DNA from: Defluviitaleaceae bacterium
GTDB lineage: Bacteria > Bacillota > Clostridia > Lachnospirales > WQUN01
DNA: 64,000 nucleotides
NCBI GenBank assembly: GCA_009781725.1
Contig: WQVF01000003.1
Coordinates: forward strand, 33,567-97,566
Direction: 5' to 3'
Positions 8,441-17,346 of the stretch are shown piece by piece. The notes under the pieces were generated by a model, which was not told the DNA's origin, ran no database searches, and saw only the letters and a list, made by a program, of their open reading frames with translations. The position numbers and the translations under genes are program-made. Numbering within the stretch: position 1 is the stretch's first letter; the number at the start of each line of letters is the position of its first letter.

Positions 8441-9232
8441 ATGAAAGGAGTCTACACAATTTTTACGCATCTTGCCTTTGGTTTTGTCGTTGGCCTGTGC
8501 TTCGGTTCTTTTGCCAATGTTCTAATCTATCGCTTGCCGCGTAAACTTCCCATTGTATCCTCTCGGTCGGCTTGTACAGCTTGCAAAAGCACTATCCCTT
8601 TCTATGACTTAATACCTGTTGTAAGCTGGGTTTTGCTAAGGGGGCGATGCCGCCATTGTAAAGAGCAAATTAGCATACGATACCCCTTGATTGAGATATT
8701 ATGTGCTTTGGTTTTTGTGGGTATGATATTAGCAACTGGGGATTTATCTTTGATATTTTTATGCCTACTGGCCTTTGTACTGCTTGTAGTTTCGTTTATA
8801 GACGCCGATACCCAGGAAATACCTGATGGGCCGCTTATATTCGCAGCTCTGGTGGGAATCGGTTTTGTGGTGGCGGGACAATTTTCTTGCTTGTTTTACC
8901 ATTCCCCTAGCATTATTGGCGCAGGATTGGGAATACTTGTAGGTGGACTGCCTTTGCTGATAATAGACAGAATTACCTTGATATTGTTTAAGAAAGACGG
9001 CTTTGGATATGGCGACGTCAAGCTTATGGCCGTATGTGGGATGTTTCTGGGTTGGCAGTTGACCCTTGTTGCTTTTTTCATCGCCTTTATCACGGGAGGC
9101 ATGTATGCCACCTTTTTGCTGGTTTCTCGCCGAGTAAGGCGAGGTGAGTACATAGCATTTGGCCCCTTCCTATGCGCCGGTGTGATTGCAGCCATATGGT
9201 TTGGGCAAGAATTAACTAGTTTTATTCTGTAA
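8441..9232 (+). CDS. pilD: Prepilin peptidase / N-methyltransferase (A24 family)
   Basis: Inner-membrane aspartic protease that cleaves type IV prepilin leaders and usually methylates the new N-terminus. It carries GSFANVLIYRLP near the N-terminus, two CxxC pairs (CTAC, CRHC) of the cytosolic zinc/methylase domain, and the catalytic aspartates in FIDADTQEIPD and GYGDVKLM. It has several membrane segments. The ATG at 8441 has no SD. A strong SD (AAAGGAG, 8444-8450) points instead to an in-frame ATT at 8459, which would give the N-terminus length typical of ComC/PilD. Followed by fused PilM-PilN and PilO. Confidence 0.92.
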   Translation: MKGVYTIFTHLAFGFVVGLCFGSFANVLIYRLPRKLPIVSSRSACTACKSTIPFYDLIPVVSWVLLRGRCRHCKEQISIRYPLIEILCALVFVGMILATGDLSLIFLCLLAFVLLVVSFIDADTQEIPDGPLIFAALVGIGFVVAGQFSCLFYHSPSIIGAGLGILVGGLPLLIIDRITLILFKKDGFGYGDVKLMAVCGMFLGWQLTLVAFFIAFITGGMYATFLLVSRRVRRGEYIAFGPFLCAGVIAAIWFGQELTSFIL

Positions 9233-9265
9233 AAAAAATCTTTACGAAAGGACGGTTCCAAGCCT

Positions 9266-11611
9266 ATGCCACCAACGATTCACCGTAGCGAACGTATCTG
9301 CATCGACATAAGCGATAATGTTGTAAGCATAATAAAGCTGGACCCGGAAGGCGTCATGATGCGGGCTGGTGCTGCCAAGGCACCCACTATGCCCCTAGTA
9401 CCCGACGATGCCTATGTTACCGACCTTTCTAGCGCAATAAGAAAAGCGGCTTGGTCTGCCAAGGTCTCAGCAGGCTTTGGTGCGTCCTGTATTGTTGTTT
9501 CCGGTATGCCGGATATGACAATGCAGCGTTTTACTTGGCCTGATATACCTGCAGATGCAATCGGAGCAATCGCTCAGGAAGAAATTATGCCGTATTTACC
9601 CGGCGCATCCTCCCATTTTACTGTTGGCTGCGAAGTTTTAAAGCAAGCACAAGGGGATGGAAACAGCCCGGATATGATAGAAGCACTGGTAGCGGCAATG
9701 CCAATAGAACATGCCTCTGCCATAGCAACCGCGTGTAAATGGGCTAATTTCAAACCTAAGCGATTAGAGCTTAGGGAAAATGCCCGTGGCAGATTGGCAC
9801 ATTATTGGTGCGCACCGATAGAAGGGGAGGTCCCTACTACCTACGCAATACTGGATGTAGGCCCGGGAATGGCCAATATCGCTTTCTATCAAAATGGCAT
9901 GTTCCACAGCAACCGGTACTTTCCGCCGGAGATTGTGAAGCTTGACCAAGTAGATGACTTTGAGATGCTCATGACCGTTAAGACCGGTGGAGTAGATGAT
10001 AATGAAAATGCAATGCGCTATGCACCTGAGAAGTTGACGGAGGATATTGTCTCTGCCGTAGGCCATTTTCATCGCATGGCAGCAGGCGCAAAAATTTCTT
10101 GTATATTACTAATGGATGAAGAAAACATCCCCGGTATAGAGGAAAGCTTAAAGGGCAGCTTGGGGCTACCTGTGATAAAGCCCAGCGGATGGGTTTCCCC
10201 AGGTCTGAAACGTCCTAACCTAAGGCGAATTGAGCAAGCACAGTTTTTAGATGCTTTTTCAGCGGGAATGCCGCCTCTTTCCAATCATGGAAGTCGTATG
10301 GATTTACGGATGGACGAGACGGCTAGTGCCCAAGCCAAATCAGCAGCACCCAATGCCACAGTGATGGCTACAAACACAGCCATACCGGCAGGTCCAGTGC
10401 CGGGTGGAGCAGACCCTATTGTAAAGCCTATACAACCGACTATAACTGGGGATTCAGCTTACTCGCAAATGGCAAGCCGCACCCCCATTGATGACTTACT
10501 TGCATCAAAGCCGGAACCAGTATCCCAAGGCTTTGATGACCCCTTTGTTAAAGAAAAATCCGACTCATACGACGACCCATTTGGTTCCAGGAGACCTGAC
10601 TCATATGATGACCCATTGGGTTCCAGGAAATCTGATTCATACGATGACCCGTTTGGTTCCAGGAAATCTGATTCATATGACGACCCATTTGGTTCTAGAA
10701 AATCTGATTCATATGACGACCCATTTGGTTCTAGAAAATCTGATTCATATGATGACCCATTCGGTTCCAGTAGGTATGATTCATATGGCGATTCACATAT
10801 GTCTAGGAAATCAGATTCCTTTGACGACCCATATATCTCCAAGCAAACAGACTCTTCTTATGATGACCCATTTCCTGCAAGACTTCCAGAGCCTGTAGGC
10901 TATGGTTCCGATGATGCATATGTAAGTGTTAACGAACCCGCAAAAGCAGGGCATCATGAGTTTCCATTTGATCCGATTAAGGCTCAACCGGATGCTCATA
11001 GCGGTTTCCCATATGCTATCCCTGAAGACCCACGTCCGCCGCGCTCCTTTAAGCCCATTCTTGCAGCCCTTGGTGTTGTTGCGGTTATATTTTTAGTAGC
11101 GGTGCTGATTCCCTTACAAGAAACCCTCCGCCTGCGCTCAGATTTGCAATACTTAGAAAATAGCGCGAGTGCCCATGTTTCTGTAGAAGTAATTATGATG
11201 CTACAAGCGGAGATTAACGAAACAGACAGGCAAATCACTGCAAGACGGGATGAAATAACCAGAATCAATGAAAGAATGGGTATAATCCGTAATTTTTACT
11301 TGCTTCCCCCTGCTCTGATAATGGTTCCTGAAGCATTAGAAAATGCCGGGGTGCATGTAGACTCCGTAGTTGCAAGTGACAATCAAGTTAGCATTCGCGG
11401 AAGGACCAGAGCTATGTTATCACTGGTTCATGCCTCTCAATATCTAAGGGGTGATTCTAATTATCATTCCCCCTTTGCCCATTTATTTACGGTAGACTTT
11501 GATTCGGATAACGTGGGTGGCGGGTATGAGGAGTATGTATTTACCATAACAATGGGCCCCAACTATATGCCATTCTGGCTAAACGAGTGGATAGAAAGGA
11601 GCTGGCAATGA
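9266..11611 (+). CDS. Fused PilM-PilN type IV pilus assembly protein with a 12-residue repeat linker
   Basis: Probable inner-membrane platform of a type IV pilus. Residues 1 to about 340 resemble the actin-like ATPase PilM (DISDNVVSIIKL at the start, ILDVGPGMANIAFYQ in the middle). Residues 432-536 are about nine copies of SDSYDDPFGSRK or variants. A single membrane helix (about 592-612) is then followed by a coiled coil and a PilN-like periplasmic domain. PilM and PilN are normally separate proteins that bind through the PilN N-terminus, so a covalent fusion with an acidic flexible linker is plausible. Its stop overlaps the PilO start by 4 bases (ATGA). Confidence 0.8.
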   Translation: MPPTIHRSERICIDISDNVVSIIKLDPEGVMMRAGAAKAPTMPLVPDDAYVTDLSSAIRKAAWSAKVSAGFGASCIVVSGMPDMTMQRFTWPDIPADAIGAIAQEEIMPYLPGASSHFTVGCEVLKQAQGDGNSPDMIEALVAAMPIEHASAIATACKWANFKPKRLELRENARGRLAHYWCAPIEGEVPTTYAILDVGPGMANIAFYQNGMFHSNRYFPPEIVKLDQVDDFEMLMTVKTGGVDDNENAMRYAPEKLTEDIVSAVGHFHRMAAGAKISCILLMDEENIPGIEESLKGSLGLPVIKPSGWVSPGLKRPNLRRIEQAQFLDAFSAGMPPLSNHGSRMDLRMDETASAQAKSAAPNATVMATNTAIPAGPVPGGADPIVKPIQPTITGDSAYSQMASRTPIDDLLASKPEPVSQGFDDPFVKEKSDSYDDPFGSRRPDSYDDPLGSRKSDSYDDPFGSRKSDSYDDPFGSRKSDSYDDPFGSRKSDSYDDPFGSSRYDSYGDSHMSRKSDSFDDPYISKQTDSSYDDPFPARLPEPVGYGSDDAYVSVNEPAKAGHHEFPFDPIKAQPDAHSGFPYAIPEDPRPPRSFKPILAALGVVAVIFLVAVLIPLQETLRLRSDLQYLENSASAHVSVEVIMMLQAEINETDRQITARRDEITRINERMGIIRNFYLLPPALIMVPEALENAGVHVDSVVASDNQVSIRGRTRAMLSLVHASQYLRGDSNYHSPFAHLFTVDFDSDNVGGGYEEYVFTITMGPNYMPFWLNEWIERSWQ
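10559..10872 (+). repeat. In-frame 36-bp tandem repeats in the PilM-PilN linker
   Basis: About nine units encode SDSYDDPFGSRK and variants. The central four are almost identical in DNA, which suggests recent expansion. Outer units are degenerate (DSYGDSHMSRK, DSFDDPYISKQ). A unit-number polymorphism between strains is likely. Confidence 0.9.
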
Positions 11612-12255
11612 AGAGATTTGCGATTTATGCCATAATGTTCCTTTTGCTTGGAGCGGTAATATATATATTTGCCTTTTTCAGGCCCAATGCCAACCGTATC
11701 GAGGACTTGGAGCGGAGCATTATAGCTGCAGAGCTGGAACTGATAAATGCAGCCGCACGGGATGAGATGTACCCGATTTTACTCATGGAATTGGAAGCAT
11801 TAAACAATACTCTTAACAGCGAAGAAGGCCAGTATATCGACATGAGCAATTTATGGGCAGAGGGTTTTTTACGTTTTATGCCTGATGCTTTTTACGAAGA
11901 AGATATGCGGCGGCGAATAGATGGTATCGTCCATCCCAATGTAGAAAACCTTCACGTAGAGATTTACTACAGCCAGCCCTTGACCACCATGAATCACAGT
12001 GATCAAGACCCATACGGCCTCCCCAGAGGGATATGGCAAACACCGGTAGGCATTTATTTTTACGCAACTTACGAGGGCTTGATTAATGTACTAACCAACT
12101 TTGCCAATGGGGATTTTGATAATCGTATCAATGGATATGAAATTGAAAGAGACGGTGAGCGATGGCGTGTATCGTTGCGTGTAGATATATTGACACAAAC
12201 CCCGCCACGTTATCGGTTTAATGGGAACTATATATTGGAGGATGGGGTAGAGTAG
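11608..12255 (+). CDS. PilO-like type IV pilus assembly protein
   Basis: A 215-residue protein with one N-terminal membrane helix (about 4-24), a short coiled-coil region (about 27-65) and a periplasmic alpha/beta domain, the layout of PilO, partner of PilN. SD AGGAG lies 6 bases before the ATG, which overlaps the stop of the PilM-PilN gene. Sequence similarity to named PilO proteins is weak; the call rests on layout and position. A hairpin terminator lies 110 bases downstream. Confidence 0.65.
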   Translation: MKRFAIYAIMFLLLGAVIYIFAFFRPNANRIEDLERSIIAAELELINAAARDEMYPILLMELEALNNTLNSEEGQYIDMSNLWAEGFLRFMPDAFYEEDMRRRIDGIVHPNVENLHVEIYYSQPLTTMNHSDQDPYGLPRGIWQTPVGIYFYATYEGLINVLTNFANGDFDNRINGYEIERDGERWRVSLRVDILTQTPPRYRFNGNYILEDGVE

Positions 12256-12264
12256 GGAGCTTAT

Positions 12265-12370
12265 GTTCGCAATTTCACTGCGTCTGCCGGAAGCAAAAGC
12301 GGTGGAGCCGTTTTGTTCTATGCTAGGAAATTGCTTCGCAATTTCTGCTGGCGCGGCCGAAAACAAAAGC
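12265..12370 (+). repeat. Imperfect 38-bp direct repeat after pilO
   Basis: Copies at about 12265-12302 and 12333-12370 share TTCGCAATTTC, a CTG-rich middle and CAAAAGCG at the end. They lie between the pilO stop and the terminator. No coding function was seen. Confidence 0.4.
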
Positions 12371-12412
12371 GCATACTCCCCCTTTGTAATAAGGGGTGGT
12401 ATGCGCTTTTTT
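12365..12412 (+). terminator. Rho-independent terminator after the pilus genes
   Basis: Stem AAAGCGCATAC / GTATGCGCTTT with an inner CCCC/GGGG pairing, ending in a run of six T. It is well placed to end the pilD-pilMN-pilO transcript. Confidence 0.8.
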
Positions 12413-12522
12413 CCGATAGAAATATATTAGATGTGGAATATTTCCCAATAAAAATTAAGAATATAGGCATTTCTCAGTTTTGTCATTTTGGACAAAGAAT
12501 ATTTTCTTCCGGTTTACATGAG

Positions 12523-13326
12523 TTATTCAGCAGACTCTTCTTCAGCATCTTCGTCAGGCCCTGTTATGTTGCTGGCCACTTGTTCATTAGTGGTTTCTTG
12601 AGCAACCACTACATTCGGAGGTGACTCAGCTTGGAGGTTCTCGCCTCTCCGCCAAGCAAGTAACACTCTAAAATAATAAATCCCATTAGAAATAATCGCC
12701 AATGCGGCAATGATTACAGCGATAGCGTTTAGGAAATATACGTGGTTGTAGATGTTAAACATACGATTGATAACAAATGAGAGGCGCATGACATTTTGGC
12801 CCTTGAGTACATTTCCTATGGTTAGACCCACAAGCGTAGCGGCGATAGACCATTCTACAAAAAGGTTGGTATGTGGCACTTGCATAATGTGTACCATGAT
12901 AATAGTAGATGCGACGATGGCGGCAGAGAATATTATAGCGGCTATATTATAGTATTTGCGAGGTACATGGATTCCCTGTTTGACGCGCCAGTCGAAGAAG
13001 AAGAAGACATAGTTACGGACAGAGGCCTGCATGAAGAGGGAGGCGAGCACCCAGTTTTGCAAAGGTGCTGCGGATAATGCAAGAAAGAACGTACCAAAGC
13101 CCAGTAAGAGCATTACTCGCAGTTTTTCCTTGCACTGGAATGACCATACCATAAAAACAAGGGCGATAAATGCAAAGACTTGACTCACAATCCACAGGGG
13201 GTTAGATGCCTGTGCTTCCGTTAAAACATATGTGTATCCCCCATACTCTTCACAAAATCGATAAATATAGTGTTCCCGGGTGACGCGCTCAAACGCGGTT
13301 ACAAAAAAATCAATGATTGCTCTCAC
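12523..13326 (-). CDS. YgjV-like multi-spanning membrane protein
   Basis: A 267-residue protein with about seven hydrophobic segments and a hydrophilic acidic tail ending EEESAE. The stretch SQVFAFIALVFMVWSFQC and the following LQNWVLASLFMQASVRN resemble the YgjV inner membrane family, whose function is unknown. The GTG at 13326 was chosen because AAAGGA lies 7 bases before it. An upstream ATG at 13368 lacks an SD. Stand-alone gene between the pilus operon and the sugar transferase. Confidence 0.6.
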   Translation of the reverse strand: MRAIIDFFVTAFERVTREHYIYRFCEEYGGYTYVLTEAQASNPLWIVSQVFAFIALVFMVWSFQCKEKLRVMLLLGFGTFFLALSAAPLQNWVLASLFMQASVRNYVFFFFDWRVKQGIHVPRKYYNIAAIIFSAAIVASTIIMVHIMQVPHTNLFVEWSIAATLVGLTIGNVLKGQNVMRLSFVINRMFNIYNHVYFLNAIAVIIAALAIISNGIYYFRVLLAWRRGENLQAESPPNVVVAQETTNEQVASNITGPDEDAEEESAE

Positions 13327-13375
13327 GTAAATATCCTTTCCTGCCCACTGAAAATGATGGCAACTCATTATATTG

Positions 13376-13447
13376 GACCTCTTCTGAAATAGGAAAACAA
13401 GCCTGAAGTGCAGCTTGTTTTGCCCTGTTTCAGAAGAGGTCTATTTT
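13376..13447. other. Long nested hairpin
   Basis: Outer perfect 14-bp stem GACCTCTTCTGAAA / TTTCAGAAGAGGTC and inner perfect 9-bp stem AAAACAAGC / GCTTGTTTT, followed by a T-rich stretch. It lies upstream of the YgjV-like gene. It could be a terminator on the plus strand or a fold-back repeat. No second copy was seen in this window. Confidence 0.55.
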
Positions 13448-13523
13448 TGTTTCCCATATATGATATCTGAAAAACGAAACTAATACAATCCACTTGAATA
13501 ATTCGCCGATTTAATGCAATATA

Positions 13524-13624
13524 TAGCGAATTAAATGAGAAACAGTCCAGCCTGTCGCCGAAAATCGTGAACGATTCTACACGTTTTCGGCGACAGGCTG
13601 GACTGATTTCGAATTAATTCGCTA
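13524..13624 (+). repeat. Family A fold-back element, copy 1
   Basis: 101 bp, ends TAGCGAATTAA and TTAATTCGCTA, flanked on both sides by TA. The interior forms a long hairpin (CAGTCCAGCCTGTCGCC paired with GGCGACAGGCTGGACTG). It contains GAGAAAC (the GTTTCTCA box in reverse) and GATTTCGAA. It lies upstream of the glycosyltransferase-CsaB gene. Confidence 0.85.
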
Positions 13625-13639
13625 TAATGTCTGATGTAA

Positions 13640-13692
13640 GGAGCGAGTGGGGGTATCACCACTCAAAATCATTCATGTGGTTGGTGACGATT
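13640..13692 (+). repeat. Leader repeat (hairpin + ACTCnAA + TTGGTGA), copy upstream of csaB fusion
   Basis: A small hairpin (GAGTGG...CCACTC) is followed by TTCATGTGGTTGGTGACGATT and then the ATG of the next gene. The same arrangement is seen at 32071 (plus), 51180 (minus) and in part at 55648. Here GGTGA may serve as SD. Confidence 0.45.
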
Positions 13693-15936
13693 ATGGCAAG
13701 AGATACTCAACCCAAAATCCTAATGACCTTAATGGGTATGGAAATCGGCGGTGCCGAGACCCATGTACTGGAGCTTAGCAAGACCCTTAAGCGGATGGGC
13801 TTGGATGTCCATGTTGTTTCCAATGGAGGCGTTTATGTTAAGGAGCTTGAGGAATGTGGTGTAAAGCATTATCGGGTGCCTTTGCATAATAAGCAGTTTA
13901 TTAATGTATTTTCATCATATAGGGCAATTCGCAAAATTATTGTTGAAAATGATATAAGGCTGGTTCACGCTCATGCCCGGATACCGGCCTTTATTTGCGG
14001 GCTTTTGCAAAAAAGGCTTAAGTTTCAGTTAGTGACTACAGTTCATGGGCAGTTTTCTGTGGCATTTCCTTTTAACCGATTGTCTAACTGGGGTGATAGG
14101 GTTTTTGCCGTCAGTCAGGATTTGAAGGATTATCTTTTGACTCACTACAAGGTGAAAGAGGAGAATATCAGTCTTACGGTCAATGGAATTGATACGGATA
14201 AATTTTCTCCCGATATTGACCCGGGAGATTTGGCTGGGGAATTGGGGCTTAGGCCTGATACTGTGAAAATTTTATCTGTAAGCCGTTTGGATAGTTTGGA
14301 TTCCATTAGCTTGCCTGCATTCACCTTGATAGAAATCGCGGAGGAGTTGGCTCGGGATTTATCTATTGAGATTATCATCGTTGGAGACGGGGATGACTAC
14401 CAAGGTGTTAAAGCCGGGGCCAACGAAGTCAATGCTCGTGTTGGCAGGAAAATTGTTCACGTTACCGGTCGCAGGACGGATGTAAACAGATTCCTTGTTC
14501 TGGCGGATGTGTTTGTAAATTGCGCAAGGGCTTCAATGGAGGCATTGAGTGCCGCCCGGCCAGTTATCATGGCGGGTGGGGCCGGTTACATCGGTATTTT
14601 GACAGAGAAAAATATTGATGCAGCGATAAGTACCAATTTTACCTGTAGGGGATACGAAGCTGTTACCGGGGCAAAGCTTACCAGTGATTTAAGACAATTA
14701 CTGGCAATGCCGGATGGGGAGCGCGCTTCACTAGGCGTAATGGGGCGTGAGTTGGTAAAAGACCGGTTCTCTTTGGAGCGTATGGCAACTGACTCCATTA
14801 ATTTATATCAAGAGATGTTTGCAAAAGCTCCACGGCTAAGAAGGCGTCAGACCAATGTTGTAATTTCCGGCTATTATGGCTATCACAACAGCGGGGATGA
14901 TATGCTCCTTCAGTCCATTGTGGAAAACTTACAGGCATACCGGGATGACCTGTCCCTTACGGTGCTTTCACTTAATCCCAAAGATACCCGTGCGCAGTTT
15001 AATGTAAATGCTATTCATCGTTTTAATTTTATCTCCGTTTTTTGGCAACTTAGGAAAACCGGGCTGCTTATTACAGGCGGTGGCAATCTGATACAGGATG
15101 AGACCAGTACCAAGAGCCTGATTTATTACTTGCTGGTAATCAATATGGCCAGACGCCTTGGTGCAAAAAATATGCTCTACGCTAACGGAATCGGCCCCGT
15201 TTATAGACCGGTTAATGTGCGGCGAGCCAGAAGGGCCTTAAACAAGGTTGAACTGGTAACATTGCGAGAGCCAGAATCACTGGAAGCCCTAAGCCAAATT
15301 TGCGTTAGTGGGCCGGAGGTACATGTAACTGCCGATGCCGCGTTGGCGTTGCCTCCAGCAGATAGTTGCGCGGAACTCCTAAGGAAAGTGGGAGTAACAG
15401 GGCCGTTTTTTGCGGTAAATCTACGGAGCTGGCCTCATAACCCTCCTGATTTAGAAGAACAGGTAGCCGAGTTTACAGACCATGTAGTTGAAACATATGG
15501 TTATCAGGCGGTCTTCGTGCCAATGCGTTTGGATCAGGACTCGGATATATCCCACCGCGTAATGGCATTGATGAAGAACCCCAGTGTTTTTATAGAGCCG
15601 GACTTACATGATTATAATCAGGCCCGTGCTATCATGAGTGCGGCGGATTTTGCCCTGGCTATGCGCCTTCATGCATTGGTTTATGCAATGGAAAAAGGCG
15701 TACCCGGCATAGGGCTTGTGTACAGCCCAAAGGTACGCCAATTTATGGATTCCATGGGGCAGAGCTTTCATATGCCCGTGGAGGAAACCCAGGCGAAGAA
15801 GCTTATGGAGTTTGCCCAGACAATACACAGGGATTATGGAAAAATATCGGCAGATATATATGCGGCGGCGGATAAGCTTCGTGAGCTATCTGCTCGCAAT
15901 GCTGAGCTTTGTATTGAGCTGATAAATAAGCCCTAG
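13693..15936 (+). CDS. csaB: GT4-type glycosyltransferase fused to CsaB polysaccharide pyruvyl transferase
   Basis: Residues 1 to about 390 are a GT-B glycosyltransferase (GGAETHVLELSKTLKRMG near the start; VSRLDS and GDGDDY in the C-terminal half). The rest is a polysaccharide pyruvyl transferase (GYYGYHNSGDDMLL, LLITGGGNLIQDETS, ANGIGPV). CsaB adds ketal pyruvate to secondary cell wall polymer, the anchor for SLH-domain surface proteins. Such fusions are known in Clostridia. The start at 13693 was preferred because the protein begins the GT fold there; an ATG at 13627 lies inside repeat sequence. Its stop is five bases from that of the convergent spoVAE. Confidence 0.88.
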   Translation: MARDTQPKILMTLMGMEIGGAETHVLELSKTLKRMGLDVHVVSNGGVYVKELEECGVKHYRVPLHNKQFINVFSSYRAIRKIIVENDIRLVHAHARIPAFICGLLQKRLKFQLVTTVHGQFSVAFPFNRLSNWGDRVFAVSQDLKDYLLTHYKVKEENISLTVNGIDTDKFSPDIDPGDLAGELGLRPDTVKILSVSRLDSLDSISLPAFTLIEIAEELARDLSIEIIIVGDGDDYQGVKAGANEVNARVGRKIVHVTGRRTDVNRFLVLADVFVNCARASMEALSAARPVIMAGGAGYIGILTEKNIDAAISTNFTCRGYEAVTGAKLTSDLRQLLAMPDGERASLGVMGRELVKDRFSLERMATDSINLYQEMFAKAPRLRRRQTNVVISGYYGYHNSGDDMLLQSIVENLQAYRDDLSLTVLSLNPKDTRAQFNVNAIHRFNFISVFWQLRKTGLLITGGGNLIQDETSTKSLIYYLLVINMARRLGAKNMLYANGIGPVYRPVNVRRARRALNKVELVTLREPESLEALSQICVSGPEVHVTADAALALPPADSCAELLRKVGVTGPFFAVNLRSWPHNPPDLEEQVAEFTDHVVETYGYQAVFVPMRLDQDSDISHRVMALMKNPSVFIEPDLHDYNQARAIMSAADFALAMRLHALVYAMEKGVPGIGLVYSPKVRQFMDSMGQSFHMPVEETQAKKLMEFAQTIHRDYGKISADIYAAADKLRELSARNAELCIELINKP

Positions 15937-15941
15937 ATTGC

Positions 15942-16298
15942 TTATTTTTTATGCTTGGGAGAGCTAATCAGCGCGGCTAGATATCCAAATACAACAGCGA
16001 CAGTTACCCCTCCGGCCATTGCCGTGAACCCTCCGGTGATTACACCAAGGAAGCCACGCTCGTCTACGGCCTTTTTTACGCCGCGGGCAAGGAGATTGCC
16101 AAAACCGGGGAGGGGGATGGATGCCCCCGCACCTGCAAATTCAACCAGCTTATCATACCAGCCAAAGCCGCCGAGTATACAGCCTGCTACTACGAATAGA
16201 ACTAATATCCTGGCGGGTGTGAGTTTTGTAAGGTCGATTAGGAGTTGGCCGATGACGCATATGGCTCCGCCGACTATAAATGCCCATAAAATGTTCAT
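15942..16298 (-). CDS. spoVAE: Stage V sporulation protein AE
   Basis: Membrane protein of the SpoVA channel, which moves dipicolinic acid into the forespore and releases it in germination. It has 118 residues with three to four membrane segments and the family core GGFGWYDKLVEFAGAGASIPLPGFGNLL. It starts 4 bases after the spoVAD stop. Homologous to SpoVAC, with which it shares the GAGxxxPxxGF motif. Confidence 0.93.
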   Translation of the reverse strand: MNILWAFIVGGAICVIGQLLIDLTKLTPARILVLFVVAGCILGGFGWYDKLVEFAGAGASIPLPGFGNLLARGVKKAVDERGFLGVITGGFTAMAGGVTVAVVFGYLAALISSPKHKK

Positions 16299-16302
16299 GA
16301 TA

Positions 16303-17331
16303 TCACCTTTCGTTGTGGCTCATTGCCCTTTCAAACGCCACAGCATGAGCAATCGCCGGTATGCTTTCCCCTTGCTGTACCGTTACCACGCTGTGCAATG
16401 CACCGGTTGGCACAAGCAGCATTTTATTTATTTCCCCTCGTAATAGCTGCCGATAAAAATACCCTGCAAAGGTTGCCGCTGAGCACCCACAGCCGCTGCC
16501 TCCTGCATGGACATCCTGTTTTTCCCGGTCGAAAATCATCAAGCCGCAGTCCTTGTGGTTATGGTGTAGGTTGTACCCGGCTTTGTCCATCAATTGAAGC
16601 AACAAGTCCCTACCTACAGCCCCCAAATCTCCTGTAGCTATCACATCGTAGTAATCCGGCTGGATGCCTAAGTCTTGGAAATGCTTTATCAGTACATCCG
16701 CCGCCGCCGGGGCCATTGCCGCGCCCATATTGTTACTATCCTTAACGCCAAGATCCACGACTGCACCTGTTGTAGCGGTTGTCACATATGGCCCTGCTCC
16801 CTGCGCTGACAGCACAACTGCGCCATCCCCGGTTACGGTCCAGGAGGCTGTGGGAGGACGTTGTGTGCCAAGCTCCAGGGGAAAGCGAAAGGTCTTTTCC
16901 GCCGCACAAAAATGGCTGCTGGCAGAAGCTACGATATTATTGGCAAATCCACCGTCAATAATCATTGCGCCTAGAGTCATAGCCTCACCGATAGCCGAGC
17001 AAGCCCCAAACAATCCAAAGAATGGCCGCCCCAAATCCCGCACCCCAAAGGTGGTACCGGTTTCCTGATTAAGCAAATCCCCAGCCAAGATGTACTGGAT
17101 ATCTCCCAACTGCAAGTTGGCCTTTTGCACAGCGAGGATAATGGTCTGGCGGGATAATTCACTTTCGGCCTTTTCCCAGCTATCCGTTCCAAATAAGGCG
17201 TCTTGAGAAACAACATCAAAGTACTGCGCTAGAGGGCCTTCACCTTCTTTTGGGCCTACGATTGCCGCAGTGGCTGTAATGGTGGGCGGATTTGCGAATC
17301 GGACTGTCTGTTCGCCTATGTGTTTTTCCAT
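16303..17331 (-). CDS. spoVAD: Stage V sporulation protein AD
   Basis: Thiolase-like soluble SpoVA component that binds dipicolinic acid in B. subtilis. The N-terminus KHIGEQTVRFANPPTI and the stretch FGLFGACSAIGEAMTLGAM are typical. Length is 342 residues. The ATG at 17331 follows GGAGGGCGTGGGAC. Between spoVAC and spoVAE in the operon. Confidence 0.95.
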   Translation of the reverse strand: MEKHIGEQTVRFANPPTITATAAIVGPKEGEGPLAQYFDVVSQDALFGTDSWEKAESELSRQTIILAVQKANLQLGDIQYILAGDLLNQETGTTFGVRDLGRPFFGLFGACSAIGEAMTLGAMIIDGGFANNIVASASSHFCAAEKTFRFPLELGTQRPPTASWTVTGDGAVVLSAQGAGPYVTTATTGAVVDLGVKDSNNMGAAMAPAAADVLIKHFQDLGIQPDYYDVIATGDLGAVGRDLLLQLMDKAGYNLHHNHKDCGLMIFDREKQDVHAGGSGCGCSAATFAGYFYRQLLRGEINKMLLVPTGALHSVVTVQQGESIPAIAHAVAFERAMSHNER

Positions 17332-17346
17332 GTCCCACGCCCTCCT

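Noticed and set aside
10459..10898. Open frames overlapping the PilM-PilN repeat in other frames
   Set aside because: They are by-products of the 36-bp in-frame repeat and have no SD.
13376..13447. Nested hairpin as a riboswitch
   Set aside because: No known aptamer sequence is present, and the stem is simply a perfect nested inverted repeat.
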